A DNA stretch of 64,000 nt from Ligula intestinalis. Lineage: Eukaryota > Platyhelminthes > Cestoda > Diphyllobothriidea > Diphyllobothriidae. The position numbers were made by a program, and so were the translations under genes. Every line of letters begins with the position of its first letter. Positions within the stretch are counted from its first letter, which is position 1. Location of the stretch: contig JAYGXS010000009.1 of NCBI GenBank assembly GCA_036362985.1, positions 20,177,647 to 20,241,646 of the forward strand, given 5' to 3'. Positions 10,485 to 19,576 of this stretch are shown one piece after another. The notes under the pieces are model-generated. The model worked only from the letters and a program-made list of their open reading frames with translations, was not told where the DNA came from and ran no database searches.

Positions 10485-10960
10485 ACACGTACGATATTTC
10501 GACCGCTGATTTCGATGTCCTCCATCAGTTCGATCATTGATTTCGACCATGACTTGTGCGGGCCTTGGTTAAAGTGATATTAGACTTGCGTTGCATCTAC
10601 CGCACTCCTTCTCTTCCCTGAACCCGATGCCATGACCACGTCAAGGGGCGCAGGTAGCTGGCGCGGCCAAACTCACCCCCAAGCATGCTGACGTCACCAA
10701 GGGTGACCGGTTTGTCCGCCTTCGGCACAGTCGCCAGGTGCGGCCGGGTGGGTCCATTAAGAATTTGTTCTTCGCCTCCACAGAGCTGGCCATTTTGAAG
10801 GGGGGGGGGGTAGGCCACTCCAAAAGAATTTGTAGTCGGCACCCAACCTGCTCTGCCCAGAGAATCGGGACTTGCGTGGCTCAGCGACGTCCACCTTGTA
10901 GTGCACCAGTTCTCGAGTGACTAGCGCCTCCGTCCTCATTTTCGGTTCGGTTTCTCCTCA
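10485..10960 (-). pseudogene. RTE-like element, decayed endonuclease joined to its 3' end
   Basis: On the minus strand broken frames still read pieces of the APE-type endonuclease of the RTE copies: RELVHYKVDVA, KSRFSGQ and YKFFWSG, then TVPKADKP and VTLGD. The next recognisable sequence downstream is the 3'-terminal motif of the family (ACATCGAAATCAGCGGTCG) followed by GTGTGTGTATG at about 10485-10530. The whole reverse transcriptase is missing, so this is an internally deleted relic. Confidence 0.55.
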
Positions 10961-11046
10961 GATTTTCTAAGAGATTGTAACGGTCTAAGTAGTGGTAATG
11001 CCTAGAATCCAACAATCGTCAAGTCCAATCCAAGGTTGTAGATAAA

Positions 11047-11580
11047 AGGTAAAAGTTACCAGAACGAAAGTTTTATTGTACATAGAACTTCATGTTCTTG
11101 TCTCAGGCAACAGTGACCGCTGGCGAAGCCAGGGCTGGCGTTGACTGCGTCCAGTCATGGCTATGAGCGTAAGTGTTATGGGAGATGTGATGAGGACAGT
11201 TAGTTTTGCAGGATTGTTGAGAAATTTCAAATTGTTTGCAATTGGTATATGGTGTCGCATGTACAGGTCTTTACTGTATCGGCCGAGGGGTGGCGTCTTC
11301 CAATGTCCCTCGGGCAGGCGTGCTTATTTGGACGTGCGTGTGTCTGAATAAGTTGAGGTCACCTCCGGGGCCGCCGTGCTTTGGCGGAACGCCAGTTAGT
11401 CTGCAGGATTGTCTTGGCCGTCAGGATGTCGAAGGACAGGGGCCACTGACGCAAATGTTATCAGTTACCCAGCAAAGGCGCACTGAAGCAGCTGCGACGT
11501 CAAGCCTCGCCAAAGAAAGGAAGAATTGGAGCAGTTGCGTATGATTTTAGGGCAGCGGACCTTGCAGAAGGAAGGAGACA
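11047..11580 (+). repeat. Dispersed repeat R1, longest copy
   Basis: It contains the R1 start (TTTTATTGTACATAGAAC, then CTCAGGCAACAGTGACC) and the GACTGCGTCCAGTCATGG block. It extends to a 3' part with GGGCAGCGGACCTTG that is also present at 15180-15200. No conserved open frame. From 11580 to 12240 I see no gene. Confidence 0.5.
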
Positions 11581-12239
11581 ATTGTTGCATTTCCATCATA
11601 AAATGACACAAATTCCAGGCTGCTAGAGCGAACAGAATAGCTAGCCATCTTTAGAGTGGATCTGGGCGCGGGGATTGTTATTTTGTTTTTGGATATTTTG
11701 CCAGCAAGTTTTGCATCCGCGAACCGTGGTCCGCATGCAAATGATCTGATCCGGGCATTTGTATCTCCGTACCTATGCGGAGATAAGCAGTGCTGCTCTT
11801 AAGTGGGTCTGCCTGGATATCTCAGGCTGTTGCCCAGCTCCACCATTGGTCTCTGTTTCGGTTTTAGCCTGAGTCGATTTAGCCTGAGTCGCCTACTAGA
11901 CCGTGAGTCACCTTCCCGTATCACATTTTTAAAGAGGAGAAGAGAAATGGGAAGTTGAACGGAGGCTGCTAGGGAAGGTTGTGTGTTCAGATGGAGGTGG
12001 CGAGCATACGTATACTTTCGATAAATTCTCATCGGGCCAATTACATTGATATGGGAGGGGGCAAAAGGTACATGGTAAATTGCAGGTAATTATGGTCATA
12101 GTTACAGGCGAATTAGTCATTGGAATAGGTGAGGGGGTTGGAGTTGGTAATAGGCGGCTAGTTACGCGCTAATAAGGGGTGGGGGTGGGTGAGAGGGAGA
12201 CAAAGCGTAGAAAATGCCGGTAGTTATGTGGCCGTTGGC

Positions 12240-12505
12240 CATGCTGGGCACTGAGCTTACAGGAGGTTCTTCTGCACGCACAAAGCTGGTTTCGTCAACC
12301 GGATGGCGGTCGCTTCTGTTGTTGCTAGCAACCACTGTCCCAAGGACTTTGGGTAAGTTGGTGGGACCTTGCAACTCACCTTGAAGGCTCGGTTGGGGTC
12401 CACACGATATCCGAAGCCAGCCATGTGGGCAAGAATGGCGCTGTTGATACTCCTGACTTCCCCTTTGTTCACCCATGCTGGGAGGTGCTCCCATTGGGGT
12501 CACCG
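12240..12505 (-). pseudogene. PLE fragment, GIY-YIG C-terminal part
   Basis: A minus-strand frame (SINSAILAHMAGFGYRVD, then ATTEATAIRL, then a CVQK motif) aligns along its length with the minus-strand frame at 56362-56580, where a CSCG...YIG motif precedes it. That places it in the C-terminal half of a GIY-YIG endonuclease of a Penelope-like element. It is a short relic abutting the RTE-like element that starts at 12554. Confidence 0.5.
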
Positions 12506-12553
12506 GTATCTAGCGAGCAAGGATGAGAGATCTACTATAACTACAAACACTAA

Positions 12554-14409
12554 GAGTATTGGCAGAAGTATTGGTCCGAAACGGCGACTTCAATGGAGCA
12601 GGCTTCTAATGTTGGTGACACCCGAAAACTGTACCAAATCATACGCCATGTTAGTGGTAAGCCCCCGAAACTCTGTGATTCTGTTCGCGATGTGAATGGA
12701 GGATTTATTGCCGACAACTCGGCCAAGGTCGATCGCTGGCGTGAACACTTCGAGCACCTACTCAACATTGAAGAAGAACAACCCATCACACCCTCCCTCT
12801 CCTCCACAGCGGAGATTCAATCCTCTCCTGCCTACGCAGTGTCGTGTGACATCCCTTCCGAAGGCGAAGTTACCGATGCAATGCAGAGGCTACGCAACAA
12901 CAAGGCGTGCGGAGAGGACGGTATTCCTGCAGAAATCTACAAGTCCTGTGTCGACACCCTGGCTCCTCGGCTCCATGAGGTGATTGTGCAGGCGTGGTGA
13001 GAATAGACCGTTCCCGATGACTGGGGCTCAGGTATCCTTGAACCTGTCCACAAGAAGGGAGATAAGACAAGATGCGAGAACTACCGTGGCATAAGTCTTA
13101 TCGATGTTGCTGCAAAAATCTTCGCTGTTGTTCTTCTCAGGCGCTTCCAGTCTGTACGTGACTCCAGGACACGACCCAACCAAGCCGGATTCCGAGCTGG
13201 GCGTGGATGTGCGGATCAAACATTCACACTGAGGCGCACTCTAGAATTCCGCCATAGCTACCAGCAACCGACGGCCGTTTGCTTCATCGACTTTGCCGCC
13301 GCATTCGATTCCATCCATCGTGAGTCCCTGTGGCGAATAATGGAACTGGATGGAATGCCGACCAAACTCATTGCGATGATTAAGGCCTACTATCGGTCAT
13401 CCACCGCACGATTCCTGGTCCACAACAATCTCTCTCAGTCGTTCGATATCCGGTCTGGTGTCCGACAGGGCTGCGTCCTTTCGCCCATTCTGTTTAACTA
13501 CGTCATTGACTGGATTCTCGGCAAAGCCCTACATGAAGAGGACGGTGTTGAACTTGCACCCGGACGCCGACTAACTGATCTTGACCATGCCGATGATATT
13601 GCGCTGTTAGCCTCAAACTTTGATGGTCTACAGTCAGTAGTGTCGCGGTTAAATGAGATCGCTATGTCGGTAGGCATGTCCATAAATTCCGGAAAGATGA
13701 AGTTGTTCTCGAGCTGCATCCCTGACCAGAAAAAGGCAATTCTCGGGATTAATGGCCATCAACTTGAAGAAGTAGACAGCTTTAAATACGTCGGGCGAGG
13801 CTGCTACCGAATGGGCAGAGCAAGGATGACATTGTCTCCCGTATCGATGCTGCTCGCTGGGTTTTCTCAACCCTTCGAAAGCGCCTATGGATCCGACGTG
13901 ACATCTCCATCGCCACGAAGATTCGTGTATACCGTGCATCCATCCAGTCAGTCCCCCTCTATGGATGTGAATGCTGGGCTGTGCGCGCTGAAGATGAGCG
14001 AAGACTGGAGGTCTTTGACCACCAGTGCCCGAGGATGATCCTGCGAGTTGAGTATAGCGACTTCATCTCAAATGAGACAGTCCGCATCCGCTGCGATCGT
14101 ATCAAGAGGATATCTCAAGTCATTCAAGAAAGGCGACTGAGGTGGTTTGGACACGTTCTCCGTCGTCCGCCCCACGAGCTTACCTATGCTGCCCTCGACC
14201 CGGCACCGCAGCCCACCTGGAAACGTCGAAGAGGAGGGCAACTGAAGACTTGGCTCAACATCGTCCGTCAAGACATGGAAGCAGTTCTTGGACCTTCTAT
14301 CTTTGGCCACCGTCGCTGGAGAAGGGACTGGGTGGAGCTTACTAGATACGCTGCCGCCAATCGCCACGCACGGAGAGGTACCGTTTGTGACATCATTGAG
14401 GCCGGCTAG
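12554..14409 (+). pseudogene. RTE-like reverse transcriptase, 5'-truncated and broken
   Basis: One frame runs from 12554 to about 13797 with two close stops (TGA 12998-13000, TAG 13004-13006). It continues after a one-base loss near 13797 to a TAG at 14407-14409. Reverse-transcriptase landmarks are in order: FIDFAAAFDS (about 13283), QGCVLSP (about 13465) and HADDIALL (13585-13608, both catalytic Asp present), then the C-terminal RLRWFGHVLRR typical of RTE-type elements. The endonuclease half is missing, as usual for target-primed 5' truncation. It is a different subfamily from the copies at 20 and 49 kb and has no zinc-finger tail. Confidence 0.85.
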
Positions 14410-14523
14410 ATCAGGCATGATCACAGCCATAACAAGTACAAGTAAGAGTGTTCCCTCTGATGGAAGAAGGGAATCAGACGTTGGGGCCGATTTATTGGGT
14501 GCACAACACAAGTTGCCGTGCGT

Positions 14524-14960
14524 TTATCGCCGGGGGTTGAGTTGAACCGTGCAACTGCGATCTTCAGACCATGGTTACTTAGTGCAGAAGAGAATTTCGT
14601 AAAGGCCAGAGTAGTAGGAAGAATGTATTGTGTACACAAAGGAGAGGAGAATAAATAGAGGAAGTCTGACTTGGCAAGCCTACGACCGGCAGAAGAGCCA
14701 GCCGCAGTCAAGTGAGGTTTTAGCAGCAAACCGGTCAGAAGACAGAGAGAGCGCGTCCATTGGGTAGGTTGGCCTGGAGATTTTCGGCAAGGAAGCAGCC
14801 TGCATCGGGAACGCGTGCAAGCTGGCCATTCGTCGCTTTGCTCAAACCGCGTAGATGCGGGAACCGTAATTGGCTAATTGAGACGTCGAGAACTGCGTCG
14901 GTGAGCCTTTGGGGAAGTGCACTTCGACGCGAGCTAGTCGGCCAGGCACGACCCACTACA
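14524..14960 (+). mobile_element. R3 long-TIR element, left-end copy
   Basis: It starts TTATCGC with G-rich DNA and contains GCAACTGCGATCTTCAGACC, the AGAG...GCCAGAGTAGTAGGA block and, near its inner end, TTCACTTCGACGCGAGCT. The same order occurs at 16118, 30170, 37841 and 38882. No matching right end is visible downstream, so this is a single-ended copy. Confidence 0.55.
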
Positions 14961-14999
14961 GATTGACCGTTTGCTGGTGACTGACGAATCTGAGGTCAA

Positions 15000-15230
15000 C
15001 TCTCAGGGCCCCCAGTCAGCGGGATTTTCTTGGCAGTCAGAATGAAGGAGAAAAGGAGGACACTGGAGCAGCTGCTATTGGTTAGCCAGAAACAGAAGAA
15101 GGATTCAACTGATAGGTCAACCGTAGGAGGACGGGGACGCCAATGTAAGGAAACAATAGGGCAGTTGCCTGTGACTTTGGGGCAGCGGGCCTTGGAGGAC
15201 GAGGGAGAGATAGAATTGTTGGATGTCTGC
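15000..15230 (+). repeat. R1-related 3' fragment
   Basis: It shares GGAGCAG...AAGAAGGA and GGGCAGCGGGCCTTGGAGGA with the 3' part of the R1 copy at 11440-11580. It is interrupted or bounded by the MITE that starts at 15403. No gene. Confidence 0.4.
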
Positions 15231-15402
15231 CACAGACCAGCAGAGGAGAATCGGGACGTTAGGCGTAGTCATAATGAGGCATACTGTGCGACCTACTATA
15301 ATCTTCACGGTTCGACCGTCAATTTTGACGAGACCGTGCGCCCCAGATGCTGCATAGTGGAAGAGGTACGCTTACTTGCCCGTGATTTCGCTTTCGGTGG
15401 TG

Positions 15403-15951
15403 CAGTAGTCGCCGGTTATTAAGCCCATGGTTAATGGGCCCAGCCGCGTATTAAGCCCAAATCAGCTTGGGACGGAATTTTACATAGCGAAATCCGCCGG
15501 CTAACAAGCCCAGTCGCCGGCTACAATGCCCAGTTTGCCAACAGGATAGAGTGAGCTTCTCACCTCTCTGCGTGCGCAACTGGTTCCATAATTTTGGCCA
15601 GTCTTAGGCAAAACAAGATGCCGGATGTGATTTTTTTCATTTTACAAGTTAAATTTTGCGACTCGCTGTTTGGACGGCAGCAGACATGAGGAGTCAGGAG
15701 GACAAATCCCCAACACGAGAAAGCTGCACGCGCAAACGGCAGCAGCGCTGAGGACACGCAAAGGGAACAACGCGTTCAGGCCCACGCTAGACGATGGCGG
15801 AAGGCGTGACCCCAAAGCATTCCAAGGTCGTCTGGCTAGCCTATCTCGCGTTTGCTAATCAATAACTAGGACTCTCCGGTTAGTGCGCCCGCCGCTTATT
15901 AAGCCCAATTTGGTCTGGGCCCGAGGTGGGCTTAATAACCGGCGACTACTG
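15403..15951 (+). mobile_element. MITE with CAGTAGTCGCCGGTT terminal inverted repeats, copy 2
   Basis: Same ends and interior as the element at 7616-8074, including GACGGAATTTTACATAGC, the tandem CGCCGGCTAACAAGCCCA units and GGTCGTCTGGCTAGCCT. The right flank is TA but the left flank is TG, so the target duplication is eroded. This copy is 549 bp. Relative to copy 1 it has extra sequence near the left subterminal repeats and lacks about 95 bp on the right side. Confidence 0.75.
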
Positions 15952-16117
15952 TACTAGACTTTCGCCGCATCTTCTCCACATGCTCCGCCGCCCAACCTTG
16001 GTCGGTGTCAGGACTAAGTCAAGAAGACCGAAAACGGGAGAGGGCGAACGTGGCTGATGCAGCCAGAGCCCCTCCATCCACTAGTCAGCCACTTCACACA
16101 ACCCACTCTTTGAGGTT

Positions 16118-16560
16118 GTCGCATGGGGTTAAGTAAGTTAAACCCTAGCAATTGCGATCTTCAGACCATGGTTACGTAGGAGGAGAAAAAGTCGGTAGAG
16201 GCCAGAGTATTAGGAGCAGTATATTGTGTACATAGAGAAACGGAGAATAGATGGAAAGAGATTTGGCTTGGAGAGCGTACGACCAGCCAGGAGAGGCAGC
16301 CGCGTACAAGTGCTGGTTTTACAGCAGTCAGACCAGTAGACAGAGAGAGGGAAAGCGTTCACTGGCTGGGTCGGCCTTCGGGTTTTTTTTTTGTCCAGAC
16401 AGATAGATTGCGTCGGAAACCCGTGTATGTTTGCTATTCGCCGCCGTCCCAAAGGCATGTATGCGGGTACTGTGATTGGCTGATTCACGCGTCGAGACTA
16501 GCGTCTGTGAGCCTTCAGAGTTCACTTCGACTTGAGCTAGTCATAATAAGGTCAATCGTT
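16118..16560 (+). mobile_element. R3 long-TIR element, left-end copy
   Basis: It starts TGTCGCATGGGGTTAAG and contains AAACCCTAGCAATTGCGATC, TCAGACCATGGTTACG and, at the inner side, GTGATTGGCTGATTCACG with a nearby GAGCTAGTC. No right end found. From 16560 to 17600 I see no recognisable gene. Confidence 0.55.
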
Positions 16561-17639
16561 GGTTGGTACCTCTTCAAGTTACTGCCGTTAGTGCACCGTG
16601 ATAGTCTTAGTATCGCATAACATATGGAGAAAGAACCGAGCATATCACCTATCAGTTGCTCCCGACTACGTGCATCGAGTATTTGATGTTGTGAACTAAG
16701 TGCTGAGGAGGAAGAATATGGTGATGTCTTACGGTCGGTAGTGTTCTACCGAAGGTTTTTGTGGAAGCGCAGGCGGCCTGCTAGCCCCACGCGGTCACTG
16801 AACGTGCGTGGGCGATTGAGGCGAGTGCGTTGGGGGCACGAAGTTTCGTTAGTTCTGGTGCGATGGATTCGCAGGGGACCGACAGGGCTCTGGTTCACAT
16901 TGTCAACACTTCAATCGCATCTTGGAACCTGTTTTCACCTCATGTCGAAAAGCTACCTATACGTTAATGGAGGTTGTCGTGGTCTAAGCAGTGGCTGACG
17001 GTCAGAGCATTACAGTTATTACGCCCAGTGACGTATAGGAAGAGGAGGGGGAAGATCAATCGAAATTGTATACTGTATGCAGGAACTTACACGTGACAGG
17101 CCCGGGCCCTGCGCGCGCGTCTGTCTATTAGCGTGATTTGGGTATTAATGCATAAAATAAATGAGGGAATGGATCACTGGCCGCTTGTTCAACTGCTTGT
17201 CCAATAGCAGTCTAAGACATCGAGGATTGGCATGCCCAGAGGCAGATAGGAGGGCGCAATCAGGTGACGATTTTCGGGCTTGGCGCCGGCTCTACAATGT
17301 TGCCTTTGAAACTCACTTCGGCCATGTGGGAAGAATTCGGTTTCTTTCTTTCTCCTTCCGCATGATTTTCGCCAGTTCAATTTGAGTTACGCAATACAAG
17401 CTCTTCTTGAAGGCTGTTGTGGCGCGAGTTTGTCGCAATTTATGACTCCTAGAATTGCGCAGTCTTTTGGACCTCTTCCTTGCTCGCGATATCGCACTCA
17501 AATCACTCTCACCGTTTTAAGAGAGGCCAGCTTGGTCCTAATTAGCATTTGGCTTTTCAGTGATTCGATATGCATAGGCCATTCCAGGCAGCAATGCGAA
17601 CTGATAGGACGCACACACACACACACACACACATACACA

Positions 17640-18840
17640 CGACAGTTCCCACATCGATTTCGACGATGGGCACCACGCGCTCCAACAAGCCGCAGCAAAC
17701 GCTGGAGCAAGCCGCAGCATACACAGAGGCAAGCTGGGCAAGCAACACGAAAGCGACAGCAAGTGGGAGCAACGCAGAGAACTTGTGCGAGAGGAAACAG
17801 GAGTTTAGGCAGACTCGCGCAGAATCTACCCACTTGCTCGCCACTCCCACCTCCGTATTCGGTGTAAAGACAAAGTCAATAAGACCGGGGATGAGGGAGG
17901 GTGTAGATGGCTGGCGCTGTAATCACTCAACACGCGCACACTTGCATCAGCCATCTCGCTAGGTATGCTCCCGATTGCGCGGGAGCCCCATAAAGGCCAC
18001 ATTAAGAAGGAGCCTTTGCAGCCTGACTCTCAGTCCTCCCTCTCATCCCGTACGTACACACAGGCACACGCGTACAGAAGGAGCAGCTACGTAGGAGCCC
18101 GAGTTTTCGCACCAGTTGGCAGACCCTCCAAGCCACGGCTTTTAGCGCACCGTGATAGATTCAGACGCATTCAGATTTATTATAGTGAGGGAAGAAACGC
18201 GCCGAGGTCGACCTCACTCTCTCCCCCACCGCATCGTGACCGCCTAGCTTTTCGGGCACCCGCAATGGGGCCTGCAACCCAGTGGGAGCGCGAGCGCAGT
18301 CACCAACAGGGAGTCAGAAGTGAGAGAAAGTGCCAGCGCCTTCCATGCCGCAGGGACCGTCGTAAGCTGAAGACTGGCCTTGCATTTGCATACAGACCAT
18401 TGGATCTCAGAAGGGTGAGAACAGCCCTGCATGAAGCCTGGGCCAACACCCTCCTGAGAGGGGTACCCAGTCAGTCAACCACTGAAAGGCACTACCCATG
18501 CTCCGTCGTCGGTTGGCGTCCGTGGGCGAGGCTGAAAGGAGAGCAAGAGACAATTGGTGAACTTTGCAATTGTGGGCGTGCAGAAAAAGAGCAAGAGGGA
18601 GAAGAAGAGGAAGAAAAAGGAGAGGAAGAGGAAGAAGGAGGGCAAAAGACGAAGCAGGAGAGTAGAAAAAGAGATAGGAAGAAGAAGAGAGTGAAAGAGG
18701 GAGATAGGGAGAGGAGGCGAGAGGGGGAACGCAGACATGCCGAGAGAGAGGGGCGGAAGTCAAGTATAGAAAAGAATAATGAGAGCAGAATCTCAGCTTA
18801 CCTTGCAGCAGATAATCTTCAGTAACTACTGAGGTTGACA
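17640..18840 (-). other. 3' UTR of RTE copy 1 with intron-like pyrimidine tract
   Basis: On the minus strand it contains AAGGTAAGCTGAG (about 18795-18807), then roughly 200 bases of pyrimidines, then CTCTCCTTTCAG, followed by GC-rich DNA, a CTCACTATAATAAATCTG block and the terminal motif. The same order is found at 50760-51740 in copy 2. The long plus-strand open frame over this segment (17965-18825, Glu/Arg-rich) is the antisense of the pyrimidine tract and not a gene. Confidence 0.6.
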
Positions 18841-19128
18841 TTTGTGCTAAAGACAGAACTGTAGGCACCGCTATTATGAGTATGAGTGTGGTAATGGAGC
18901 GAGTACTATGACTACAGGAGCTATTATGGTGCAGCAAAAGGCAAGTCAGTATTCGACAAATTCAGCAAGAACGGCCTCCACTTATCTGAGGGAGGAGGCA
19001 CTCACCTGTGTTTCCGACAAACTTGACGACGCATTCGTGACGCGAGGCGACAAGTGAGTGGGGCTGAGGCTGGTGGTGGGGATGTGTGAGGTGCTGGGTG
19101 TGCCGACATCACGGTCAGTACCGCTGTC

Positions 19129-19576
19129 GTGAATGCGCATGTGACCTAGTAGGCCCATGCGATGAGCGAATGATCGGGAGCAGTGAAAGCGGCGGTCTCG
19201 TCTGTGTTTTGGTGCTCCAGGCACTAGTTCACCAGTCTCGGTGCGATGGATTCGAAAGTGACGGACAAGGCCGATGCGTGAGGTGAGTGTGCGATTGTAG
19301 TGAGGGCATTACAGGCCCTCAGAGCTGGTGGGGGGTTCAGGTGTGCAATTTGTTGTGGGCGATGATGTGTCGGAAGGAGGGGAAGAAGTTGTGGGTGGGT
19401 TGGAGTCGGTAGATGAGGGCAACGTCTGTGATTGCCGTCGAGCCGGAGGGTGGAGTAGGGTCTGGTGGAGTATTTGGTGCAGTAGACGTGGATGCTGTCG
19501 GAGGAGGGTTGCATGGCTTCCGGAGGTGACCGACCAAGCCAATGCGTGCATGGAAGGTGCGTTGACAGCGTGGACA
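19129..19576 (-). other. C-terminal zinc-finger tail of RTE copy 1
   Basis: Three C2H2-type units follow the reverse transcriptase. Unit 1 (19511-19576) reads CPRCQRTFHARIGLVGHLR and ends with a Cys. Unit 2 (19246-19308) has CPHY...RIGLVRHFRIH, with the second Cys replaced by Tyr. Unit 3 (19129-19185) has HCSRSFAHRMGLLGHMRIH, with only one Cys left. Frameshifts separate unit 1 from units 2 and 3. Such fingers probably bind nucleic acid during integration. Their partial decay matches that of the ORF. Confidence 0.65.

Noticed and set aside
17611..18300. Interpretation of the shared 600-bp segment at 17.6 and 51.1 kb as a solo LTR
   Set aside because: In both places it follows the RTE ORF in the same relative orientation and ends in the RTE terminal motif, so it is better explained as the RTE 3' UTR.
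17965..18825. 286-codon plus-strand open frame, Glu/Arg-rich
   Set aside because: It is the antisense of the RTE 3' UTR and its pyrimidine tract. The frame is not kept in the second copy.
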